Shown here: piece after piece, positions 27,866-39,600 of the stretch
How the letters are laid out: each line of letters begins with the position of its first letter
How positions within the stretch are numbered: position 1 is the first letter of the stretch
Notes under the pieces: generated by a model
The model's input: the letters and a program-made list of their open reading frames with translations, nothing else
What the model was told of the DNA's origin: nothing
Databases searched by the model: none
Made by a program: the position numbers and the translations under genes
Source: Archegozetes longisetosus
Taxonomy: Eukaryota > Arthropoda > Arachnida > Sarcoptiformes > Trhypochthoniidae
DNA: 64,000 nt
Direction of reading: 5' to 3'
Assembly: GCA_018873245.2 (NCBI GenBank)
Contig: JAEMBT020000002.1
Location: forward strand, 12,832,001 to 12,896,000

Positions 27866-30800
27866 CCAACTGTTGCTATGCTATTTTAATTGTATGGATC
27901 ATTTAATTATTCTTTCAATTTCTGTCATTTTATTGAATATTGAATCATATTTTTCCTAGTATTTAATTATTTCTAATATTTTGTTTAACTGAAGATTTCA
28001 GAATTTTTCAATTTATCTTTTAGTTTATTTCTTGTTTTGAATTTGACTGCCCTCCACTCGCATTTTTGTTGTATTTTCAAGTTGTTTTGTTGTTTCGTTC
28101 AACTTTCAAATCAACTAAAATGGTGATTGAACTAAATTTTAAAGTTTTAGAAATTCATTCTTTCGATGTCATTGTAATTTTTGTGTGCTGTTTCTTAAAA
28201 TAAACTTTTATTTGAATAAATAAGAAATAAAAGTTACCTGCTACTATAATAGGCAACTCAACATAATACTTAAAATGAGAGCTTAGGTTAACAATTATTA
28301 CTGAACCTTCAGTTTTTCTTCAATCTAAGCATTGATATTACAAAAACCTGCGAGAATGACATTCCAGTAAACTTTAATATACAATTTTTGAATACTTTTG
28401 ATCAGAAGTACATTTTTGACAAAAGTGATAGTGAAAACATTGTTTCTTTTCTGTTTGGTCGTGAGCAGTGCATCCCATCAGACACCGCTTTCTGGCCATA
28501 GACTAATATTTTTCACTTTTCACTATAATTATTAATTGCGAATCACATCTGTAGTAGTTACAATAATGGTATGCCTAAAGAAAAATTGCCTCCAAATTAG
28601 TCTATAATTTTTGAAAACAGAAATCTATAAACTATTTGAGAAAATAGTATTCTGCGTATTGAGTGTTTGAACTTCTGACATACGTTGATATATGGTGATA
28701 AGACAATTGTTGAGTGTTTCACATAAGTGTTAATACTTAAGAAAGATTGACTTTTGAAAGCGGAACCAAACACAAAAAGATTGCTAACAAATGGTGCACT
28801 TTAGCATTTCATGATATACATAGTTAACAATACTTTAGAGTAATTGTGAAATTTAGGACAATCTTATAAAAACAATAAAAACTAATTAGAGATATTATAA
28901 ACTTAACTTAGACCGAGTTACTTTTATTGATCTAGAAGCCTTAGCACTGAATTCTATTTATGGATTCAGTTGAAAATTTCTTGCGATCACAGGATTAAAA
29001 AGACCCTGAATTAAGAGCCGGTCGTTTGCGATAAAACTTTTAGCAATAATATATTTCCTGAAATTTAGTACTAATACTGAACTAATAACAAGTCCATTTG
29101 TGATGCATTCCACGCCATGCCTTAAGTAGCATTTAAAGCATTTAAACTTATTTTATTACCATTTTTAGGGTCCATTCGGCAATCGGAAAGAGCCTCATAT
29201 ATAGCCGTTAAGTTTAAAAAACTCTGCCAAATGCACTTTTCCTATAGCAGTCTGTTTCAAAAGTTATGGCTCTCTATAAATCTTTAGAATACAGCTGTTC
29301 GGACATCTTTTTTTATTGCAAGTTGAATCGTTGGTGAATTGTCGCCCCTTTATTATGCCATAAATGGTACATCAACCCGAACTAAAGGGATCCTTATTTA
29401 TTTGTCTTGTTATCACTTGGCGGCTGTCATTTGGATTGAGCATTGCATAAATCAAAATACATTTAGGACTTCACAATGAGATATTGTCCAGAGAAAACGT
29501 CACTTAATTGTGGTTAACTTTAACAGACATCAGTCTGAACTTTCAATTCGACCAAAAGTGATATTAACGTAAATACGAATAGTTCACATTGCTATTCTTA
29601 ACCCAATTATTGAGCATTACAATTAGAATTGCATTTTATACACATTCGGTCCGTTGGAAAATATTTACAAGCAAGTAGATCTAAACCTTTTAAACCTGTT
29701 GTCTTTTAATAGTTCTGTTAGAAGATCGAGCCCTCTTTAAAAATATGGTGCGTATTTTCTGCTTGTTTGTAAAGCGATAGTTTTACTATTGCATACATAG
29801 TCCCTAATAAAATATCGTAAATTTCATTGATGCCCGAAAAGCAACAACTTGTAAGTCAGAGAAAGGCAGACAAAACTTTTTAGTGTTTCGCTCTAGGAAT
29901 ACATCTGAACGTAATAAGCATTTATCAAAGCCTCCACTTAAAGCAATTTTATTTATATAAGAGTCGCTTTTATTGGTATTTAGACTGTTGTATACCTTAA
30001 TTTATTTTTATCTTGCATTTAAACTTTTTCGGGTCTTAATAAATAATAATAAAAACTGTTTCTAAGTAAAATGTAGTAAAAAGCGAAAGCAAAGCACTTG
30101 AGAGAAAATCCCAGGAAATTACACTGTAAATAATAAATAACAAATTTGCAGCATTCAAATAATTAAACAAAGGTGTGTTATATATTATTTGCTTAACAGC
30201 TCAAAAGTGCCTCAAATGCCGCTGTCTTTTGGCGTTATAAAAGTTAAGATATTAGTTATATATAAACTTTTATATAACATTTAAGAGTCATTTGAAACGA
30301 CCCCAGCGTTTTATGTGGTATTGTCTCTGCCATCAGAAACTATTGAGATCTATTCAACATCTGTTTTATCGCTGCAGTACTTGTAAATGTCAGACAAAGT
30401 TTATCGGAAGTCAAACATTCGCAATCATTTTTGAGTACATCACAAACTTGCCGACAAATATCGGCATTTTTTCTATTATTACTACTTTCTATAAGACCAA
30501 ACTGAGCGCTCATGTGTACTCGTATTATCTCTAGTATTTACCAATATTTTAAAAGGACAAACAGTGCATCTGTTTTGCTATTTTTCTATCTGCCTTCTCC
30601 TTCACTGTCTTAGCCCTGTATTTCAATTGGACTTATTGTATATATTGAATGATGACTTGATGGCTCAAATTGACAGATAAAGCAGACTTTACTCGATAAA
30701 CAACGAGCTCTTTGTTTTTCACGTTTGCGCCTCAACATTATCTTATAATTGAATCTTTAAGTAATTGAATGTCTAATTTGCGGCACTCAATTGCAAACAA

Positions 30801-32309
30801 AAAACTGACTTATAATTTTATAGATCAAGTTTTTATGATGACTTATGAATCGTGCTTTTCTGCTTATATTCGTATTTTAAAGATGTCAACAAACGTCAGA
30901 TAACATAAAATAAACTAAAATTAAATTGAAGCATTTAGAAAATTGAGAAATCAGTCGATTTATACTATGATTGCTCCGCCATAAAACTTAAGAACCGCAT
31001 ACTATTTGGTCGCAATTTTATTTTGTCCAAATCTTGTTAAGGACTGGAGCGGAGAATTAGTAGGAATCACAATCGGAGTCAATCACAATAAACACAAATC
31101 ACTTGATCCCAATCCCATTCGCGCATTTGACTGAAAAATTCGGCCATCAATTCTTAAATGCATGGCTGACCCCAATTCAACGAGTAAAACTGTGCCCAAT
31201 TTATGCTCTCGGACTTGGCAATAAATTGTTTTCAGACACTATTATCGATATTTTGGACATTTAACAGATTAGTGTATTGTGTATTATCTTAACAGTTATG
31301 GGCATTTATTTTTTGACAGTTTCAATCGATCATTAGCCCAAAAGTTATATATTTGGGGGATTATAGCATTTAATTGTCTGTCAAACTTTATCTCAGTTTT
31401 CGAACCAAAATTGATTCGCACTTCTATTATTTGATCATATTCTTAATAGATTTCGATAACTGTGTGGAGTGAGTTCAATGAGCAAAACACTCTAATAAGA
31501 GATCGCAAGAGATTATCATTAAAATCAAATCAAAATACTTTTGTTTTAATCCATGCAAATAAAAAAGGCTATTTAATTATATTTGAAAAACTTGTAACTA
31601 GTTTTTCAAACAATAGATTGCTATCATTGCAATATATCACAATATGAATGATGCGCACATATTCACATCATCTAATCTTTCATTTTTGACAAGTTTCATG
31701 CAGTTTCATACAGTTTCATACATATGCACACAAATGTTCAAAAGTTATGGTAAAAACATTTGATTAAACCTTCAACTCGAAACTTCAATTTGACTCATAC
31801 GTATTGATTCGATCATTATGTAAGGGTTAGTTCTAATTTTGGCAAATAGATAAGATTTGCAAACAAATCATAAACTGAACATTGAAACTGAACCTGAGTC
31901 GAATTGTTTGAGAACGACTCGTAGATTGCCATCTAGTGTACAGTTTGTCAATAACGTTATGAATGACTAAGAGTTTAACGGCTATCAATTAGTGTTAAGT
32001 GAGCCTCTCATTAATAACATGAGTGCTATTTATAGTTAAGTTTTCTCGCAAATTAACACTTCACTCATTTTTATAAAATTGAGACAAATTGAAACGACAA
32101 ACAGTCATATTATGCCTATTAAAACGTACGATTGAGTGATTAATTGACCAAAATTGCAAAATAAGGCAATCGGGTTATGCGCTACTCTTTTGATTGATTA
32201 AGAAAACACTCATCTCTTATTGAGTTTGAGACAAACAAGTTTTCATAAGTAAACACCAAATTCATAAAGTTATCTGAAAAACATTAAGACATAAACACTA
32301 TACAGAAAG
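27866..32309. other. Intergenic region between noc and the bZIP gene
   Basis: AT-rich sequence with no supportable gene. A plus-strand frame at 30292-30534 has a Cys-rich stretch (YRCSTCKCQTKF) that faintly recalls transposase zinc fingers but has no further support. At 31691-31724 a 10-bp unit (CAGTTTCATA and variants) is repeated about three times in tandem. Confidence 0.5.
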
Positions 32310-32316
32310 TGACTCA
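31792..32316 (+). promoter_or_regulatory. Two AP-1 consensus sites upstream of the bZIP gene
   Basis: The palindromic AP-1 element TGACTCA occurs at 31792-31798 and 32310-32316, about 950 and 433 bp before the start codon of a Fos/ATF3-like gene. AP-1 genes often regulate themselves through such sites. A 7-mer of this kind also occurs by chance every few kilobases, so function is only a suggestion. Confidence 0.3.
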
Positions 32317-32748
32317 ATTCATCAAATAATCACAATCAGAATAACAATAAAAAGTTTAACAAATTGCTAATAGATCGCATTTTTGTGGTTCAAACTCACA
32401 ATAAGTTTGAAAATTGTATCTAAATCACAAATTAACGATTGTTTTGTTGAAAACTTGTTCAAACTGAGACCGAACTTAGATTTGAAATGTGTCAGAGCCC
32501 ATAACAATAAGACATGCATATAATGAGTTAATAAGTTTGATATGTGAATAGCTTTTACTTTGTGGGCATCTATTCTATTAGTCAGTGTACATGACGTGCA
32601 AATCATTTTTGGCTTTTTAATTTGAAAGCACTTATTGTCAAGTTCGAGAACTCTTCAGAACATTTGATTATCTCATTCGATGCAAACCAAACCGTTGAAC
32701 AAAAGGCAGGCAATTATTGTTAATTAAGTGATTGATTTGCTTTAAACA

Positions 32749-32996
32749 ATGTCATCACTGAATGACAATGACTTAATTGATTTTGATTTATTCAATAATT
32801 TCGATTTTGATGCGATTGACAACTATTTAAATCCTGTTGTCAATAGTAGTAGTAATGAATCATTGGTTGACTTCAATAATATTAATACAAATTATTATTA
32901 CAATAATGCGAACAATAACTCGACTCAATGGCCGAACAATACCTTAAATCGAGTCAACTTTTATGACGTCCAAACCGTTAGCAATAACATCAGTAT

Positions 32997-33027
<31 letters not shown>

Positions 33028-33819
33028 TTAACTAATAACAACAACAACACCAATGACTACAGTAGTTATCAACAAAATGGTTTGTTTGGTCTAAACGCGT
33101 TGAGTGGTGCTCACCACAACTATTATCCAAATTATGCCAACAATAATACCATCGATTATGGATTCAACTATAATCAAAACTCGTCTCTGAGTAAGTGATC
33201 AGTTGAACGACTTTATAATAGATTTATATTTTTGATAATTTAATTAAAAGCTCACGATGTGTTGATTTCGGAAACGCTGGACGGACAATTGATGTCATCT
33301 CAAGAGTTCATTCAACAAAACTGTTCGCAATTGCAAACACAACAAATTCAAGAGAAAGTAAACGAAACGACGAATACTTTGACAGCAATTGTTGATGGAC
33401 TAAATGACAAAACGCTACAAATCCTAAATTCGAACGAAAATTTCGAAAGCATTTCAAACGAAAACTCTGACGAACAAAGGGAAGAGAATCGAAACAATAA
33501 TGAAAAGGAAAAGATTGCAATTAAAGGACTTTTAAAGCTATCGAAATGTGATAAACAGAAAACTGTTGCAAGAGTTCGAGCTTTGGATAGAAATGTGATC
33601 GAAAGTAGGATTAGGATTAAACGCGAACGAAATCGAATTGCAGCTAAAAAATGCCGCGAAAAGAAACTCGAAGTGATTAGGAGTTTGGAGAACAGAAAGA
33701 ACTGGTTAATTGAAGAAACGACTAAATTGGAAAACGATTTAGTGAAACGACGATCGGAAATAATTGAGACCAAAATGTTTATTCTTAGACATAGAATGAA
33801 CGGATGCAAACTCAAATAG
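32749..33819 (+). CDS. Fos/ATF3-like bZIP transcription factor, two exons
   Basis: This is a nuclear DNA-binding protein of the AP-1/ATF3/JDP class. Exon 1 is 32749-33190, exon 2 is 33251-33819, and the intron is 60 bp (GTAAGTGA..TTAAAAG, phase 1). The product is 336 aa. The N-terminus is acidic and aromatic (DLIDFDLFNNFDFDAID), like an activation domain. Residues about 40-120 are Asn-rich, partly from an AAT repeat. The basic region (about 267-287) carries the N-x2-AA-x2-CR signature (NRIAAKKCREKK). The zipper runs from about 293 to 328 and ends FILRHRMNGCK, close to the Fos/ATF3 ending FIL..H...CK. The start has context AACAATG. Only the first heptads have Leu at position d; the later ones are Arg, Thr and His, as expected of an obligate heterodimer partner. 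Subfamily (Fos/kayak versus ATF3/JDP2) is unsettled. Confidence 0.88.
33191..33250 (+). other. 60-bp intron of the bZIP gene
   Basis: The GTAAGTGA donor is strong and the acceptor (AATTAAAAG) has almost no pyrimidine tract. Splicing joins A|CT into a Thr codon and keeps one frame through both exons. Without splicing, exon 1 stops nine bases into the intron. Confidence 0.88.
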
Positions 33820-33990
33820 ATTTTTCATAAATCATTTTCAGATCTGAAACTATATTTTTCTTTGAGTTTTTCTAAGATTTGGTTCAATAATCACTTACAT
33901 AAAGAGTAGTTAATTATTATAATATATTTGATAATATTCTGGTAGCAACTGATACATTTAACTTGTGACTGATTATCCATAATTTTCTTG

Positions 33991-33996
33991 AATAAA
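33991..33996 (+). terminator. Poly(A) signal of the bZIP gene
   Basis: AATAAA lies 172 bp after the bZIP stop codon and is followed within about 30 bp by a T/G-rich stretch (TTGTTTGTAATTCTTGTTTGG), as expected for a cleavage site. Confidence 0.6.
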
Positions 33997-33999
33997 TCA

Positions 34000-36690
34000 T
34001 AACTGAATTGTTTGTAATTCTTGTTTGGTTTTAGATTAAATCAGTTCCAATAGGTTTGAAAAAAGCTTTAGAGAAATGAGTGTCAATTTTATTTAATAAA
34101 CAAGTTCAGTTATTGTTCAATAGAGATATATCTCAATATACCATTAAATAGTCAATCAATGCAACGACTTATTTGAATTACAAGAAATATTTAAATCATG
34201 ACAATTTGAAATTCGTAATAATTCAGGATTTTGGTCGTTTTTCTGTAAATAACTTAGTTTCAGTTTTTAATAATCTAACTATTAGATTGGACACCTAGTA
34301 ATGAACGGTGATAATTTTGTTCGTGCTCGCTACCGAGCACCAAATGATCAAGCATTGTTCATCATTCATAATGAACTTAATATTTGGATGCTCGTTAAAG
34401 TTGACTAAAAGGTGGCTACGCTTAGGAAAGTAGAAAAGTGTTAAAAAGTGACTGGGCCTGTATTCTGGCAACTGCAAAATTAGTGATATTGCAAAAGTGT
34501 ACAATACTCCTGAGTCATTAGCAATCGCCTTATGTTTTGCAATTTTTAATCTTTCGAGAACGTGGTTCTTGGTCTTAATGAACTTGAGTTTCCCATAATC
34601 CGCTCGTCAAAAGTTCAAAATTATTGCTCATAATTTACTTGTTAAACTTTGGTTATAAAAATATGTTGTTCATTAGCTCATTTATTGTGAACTAACAGCA
34701 CTCGATTCTAAACTAAATATGGAATGTATTCGATAGATAGCAGTTGTTGCTCGCAAATTCAACAACATATGAACGAGTTTTTTTCAAGAATTTCACTTTA
34801 AAAATATTCATTTGAAAGATTTCAAAAAATGTGCTAAGTGAGTTATTAGAAAATCGCTATAAATCCACTGATCATAGGCTGAACCGAAAATTTGAAAGCT
34901 TTAGCATAAGCACTAGATTACGAACTTGAGGTCAAGTTATTCATATAGGTAATAGAAAAAATTGAAATTATGGATCAAAATATCGAAGAAAAGTGAAGTA
35001 AAATTGAATGTTTATACAAGTGTTAAAATTAAACGTGCAAACTCAACCAAATTTTGTTACTTTGAAGACTATTTAAACGAATATTTGATAACTTTAAAAT
35101 ATGCGATTTTTTGTAGAAAAGTTTGATAAATAAATTAAAATAGACTCTTATCATTGAGGAAATACATTTGATAACAAAATCAACTTCAGTAATAGCCTAT
35201 TACTAATGAACTTTTTCCTTTAAAGCAGTTAAATGATTAATAAATTGCAAGTATGAAACTTTGCTTGAGGTCAGCTTCTTAAAATAAACTCATTCATATG
35301 AAAGATAGGATCATGAAATAATGTCTAAGCTTTTAAGCACATTTTCTACTCACAAAAGAATCATATTTTCGTTAAATAAGTTTAAGCAAGTACAAAAAAT
35401 TGGTAATAAATTATCGAAAATTGATGTTGTAGTTCGTCATTTTTTACGACTGTTAGATTTATACTGATAGTTATCCTCCATATACAGACGTTTAGCTTTT
35501 TTCGATGACTTAATATTAACTCGATCAAAAGAATTCATTTAATGTTTCTATTTTGGTCGAAAGTTTGTTAAATAATTTTTTATGTTTGCTCTAACGATAG
35601 AGTATGCGCTCGTCTATTATGAGGAAGGTTTACTGCAATGTTGAAAAATATCTGACATATCATTGATAATCCTATCATTGACATAACTTTCTTTTTTTGG
35701 CAAGCTTTTATTATCTATGAATGGCAATGCCAAATAACCATTTAGTCAACATCTTCTGTTCAAATATTTTTGCTTACTTTTAAACAGCTTAGAACGAGTT
35801 CAAAATATGAAAACAGAATTTGTGCAAATATTCTTTAATAAATGATCATGTGCTTAAGTCAGTGTATTCTGCACTGAAGAATCCACAGCACATGAGCTAA
35901 TAGCATATAAAATTTGAAATACAACGTTTGTTGTGAATCGGAAAATTGTTGATTTATTTTCTTACATGTCAAATGTTATACAAGTGCGAACATATATTAA
36001 TTAAACTCTGTGTTTGGGTCAATATAAGTTTTTTACTAGTTGTCAACGCGAGTGCCTCTTCTTTCAAAACTAATGTGAACATTGCAAGTATTTTTTACAT
36101 TTAGTTTTTAAAACGAAATTGCGTATAAACAAACCTAAAAATCAAAAGCTATCGTTTCAATTATTTTTGTCCATATTCTACAGTAGAAAATCAAGTTACA
36201 TTCTGGACATATGATTCATTAATTCAAAGTAAAAAAGTAAAATTCAATTTAAATGAAGAGATAAAAATTAAAAGACATCGATTTAATCGTTGTTTCCATT
36301 AGAATAAAATTGAAATAATATTTTGAAGAAGAAAGACTCACAATGATTGACTCGGTTTGTACAAAAGGGTACAATTATCAAATACATAAGAACACGAATT
36401 TTTAAAATAAAATACATCGCAAAAACTATCTCTCAATTAATTGTTTGATAATCGATAAATATTTGTCTTTCGTGTAACTCAAGTGTATATTTAAAGTTTT
36501 GCAAATTTGTTCCCATCTGTTGAAAGCTGTGCAATACTTTGATTATATAAACAAATTTTGTGTTTAAAACAAACTTATTTTCGCTATTCTTTCGACAAAG
36601 AACATTCATTTGTCATTTAAGAGACTTTTAGTAAATAAATGAACTTTTTCTGGGTCTCACTTCCGAGATGAAAGATGAGGGAAAAGCAGA
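34000..36690. other. Intergenic region between the convergent bZIP and nord genes
   Basis: The two flanking genes are transcribed toward each other, so this 2.7 kb holds both 3' UTRs and terminators. It is AT-rich and I found no open frame worth calling. The first minus-strand AATAAA after the nord stop is distant (about 35951-35956), so nord may use a variant signal such as ATTAAA near 36282. Confidence 0.5.
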
Positions 36691-36693
36691 TAA

Positions 36694-39600
36694 TTACTGA
36701 CATTGATATTTAGACTTAGTCGATACCCAGACTTGTTCATAGGATAGGGTTCTTCCTCGGTATTTGGTTAGCATTACTTGAAATACATATCTAGTTCCAG
36801 GAGATAGTCCCTTAATGCTCTGCATGATTACATTATTAAATCGACGTTTCGATGACTTGTGGTAACGCCTACACAATACTTTTCCAGCGGAATTTGAATC
36901 ACTCTCATTTATATCATTATTATTGTTGTTGTCGATATGATTGCATAAGTTTTTAGGCTGTTCGAAGACTGAGTGATGGTTATGAGCCTCACGCTGATAA
37001 ACACAATAAAGAACCTTGTCATCTGGAGACGCAGTCCATGCGAGAGTAACTGAGTCGCAATCCGTCAAAGTTTCTAATACTTTAATCTTTCTGTCATCCG
37101 GTAATCTCGGAAATGGAAACTTACTATGTTTTCGACTGAATAAGACAACTGCACTCTTTTCAGCTGCCATTCCCGATGAGACTTCTATAGTAAGGATTTG
37201 TGAGATGTTCGAATCAGTGGTAAATCCGATTGTTTTCATATCAAATAGTTTGCTGACAAACAGTACTTTGCTGACATTTTCCGAACTTTTGAGATGAGTC
37301 TTAGCAGTTATGTTGAGAGGTCCCGGTCCTGAACATGATTGTACAAAAAGCCACAGTTTTTCTTGATTTCTACTACTCAAATTGTACTTCAAATATTTTG
37401 TGTAATTGTTCTCTGAATTCAACTTAATGACCATCTGTTCATTCTCTTTTATCTTAATCGGCTCCTTATCAATTAATGTTAAATTTAAGGTGAGATACAT
37501 CGAAGTGGCGTTTGTGACTGAATTTTTCGCAAAAACATCGATGAAATAGTTGACTTTACTTTTCAGTTTGGAGATCGTGTGCCACGTCTGTTTGCCAATG
37601 CATTCAATATTCAAATTTTGGTCAGCAATGCTCTGAACTTTTGATTGTCTCAACATTTTCTTAACAGTTTTCCCCCACCAATAGGCAAAAGAAGTAGAAG
37701 CGGCTGACGGTAACAAATCCAGTTCATATTGTTCGTCGCTGTCTTTAGTTTGTATGTCTAATTGACAATTATCAACAAAATGTCTTTTACTGCTGATAGC
37801 AATACAATATTGAATGGGAGTGTCTGCTTCACTGGGACTCGTATTCCAATTAATAAGTACCCTATCATTGTTCATACTTAATATTTTAATATCCGAGTCA
37901 TTTGGTAGTAATGGGTAGGGATAATGTTGAGACAAAAACAGTTTAGCGCTAACATCTTTTCCATTTGAATTAAAGTCAATTATGTAAAGACCTACAAAAT
38001 AGATAAATTAGAGTTAATTATTTTAGCTGTTGATCAACTAACTTAATAATAAATTATAAATGATATCCATGACTGTCAGAATGTAAACAAGGATAACAAT
38101 AAATTTAAATAATTACATAAGAGCTTGACCTACTTATAATATTAGTAAATAACTCGAACTTTGCTAAACATTTGCATCCTTTCAACGATTTCAATACAAA
38201 CTGTATACAATCCTGTGGAACCCTCGACTCAACCAACTTAAAGTTGTTTTAGGAAACATGTTTTTCCTAATGCTTCAGTTAATTAATCGAATTATGCCAA
38301 TTTTAGATAAAGATCTCTAAAAGATCCGAATCACAACTTCTGATTCAATAAATTTGAAATGCAAACTAACTTTCATTTATATAAGTATTCTTACGACCTT
38401 TGCAATTCTGCTTCGTACAGTAAATTTAAAAAGTGTAGCAAAAGCCTGACGAGGGAAGTTCGGGACTATGTAATAACCGATTTCGAAAATATTTTTATGG
38501 CATAAATAACATGTCGTATGATGTTCAAATGACATATAAAAAAGGCTGACCGTTAGACACTCACAAGTTATGACCACTCAAATGTGATTTTCTATGGCTT
38601 ATTACTATTGATTCCTATGCATTTTGCCTATCAAATAAGTACTCTAACTCAGTCAAATTACTCAATGGATGGCAATGATACTGTTTATAAGGAAAAATTT
38701 CAAATAATCTTGAACAAAGAAAGATAATCTGAAATTTCATATATATCTAAAAGTAAGTTTCTATATATCGAAAGTTCTAACTTTTTCGTATCTATCATGT
38801 CTTTTGAATTCAGTGGATTTCTAAAGAAATTTGTTAAGAGATATGACAAATACGAAAATTTAGAACTATTGACATATAGAAACTTACTTTTAAATATGAA
38901 ATTTCAGATTATCCTTTTTTGTTGAAGATTATTTGAAATTTTTCCTTATAAACAGTATCATTGCCATCCATTGAGTAATTTGACTGAGTTAGAGTACTTA
39001 TTTGATAGGCAAAATGCATAGGAATCAATAGTAATAAGCCATAGAAAATCACATTTTGAGTGGTCATAACTTGTGAGTGTCTAACGGTCAGCCTTTTTTA
39101 TATGTCATTCATCATACGACATGTTATTTATGCCATCAAAATATTTTCGAAATCGGTTATTACATAGTCCCGAACTTCCCTCGTAAGATATGTATACTTT
39201 TTTGTATAACATTAAACAGGATTGCATGGCAAAAATACAGGTGCAGTATATGTCTTTGAAAAAGTTATCTATATTCATTGAATTCACCGCACGTTATCTG
39301 AAAATTTCTAAATCAATATTTTTAGATATAATCTAAACACAACTCAACCAACTGATTATGATTTGCACAGAATATAGAATCTGCATCATTTTCAACACTC
39401 AAAATTATTGAATAAGAACCTAATTATATTTTGTAAGAAAAAAGCTCGATGTCATATAAATCAAATATTAAATCAAAAAGTTCAAAAATCATATTTTAAA
39501 TTTTGAAACCTGGTAAAGTTGAAACATTTGAATAAGTTCTTCTTTGATTGCCAATATAACTCATTAATAATACTGGTTTTGCGTGGTTCAGTAAGTTATT

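Noticed and set aside
30292-30534. Possible Merlin/ISXO2-like transposase zinc finger (RCSTCKCQTKF)
   Set aside because: Only a short Cys pattern matches. The catalytic part is absent and the rest of the frame is AT-driven.
33348-33815. 155-codon minus-strand frame opposite the bZIP exon
   Set aside because: It is a complementary shadow of exon 2, rich in Phe/Ser/Leu because the sense strand is rich in Lys/Glu codons.
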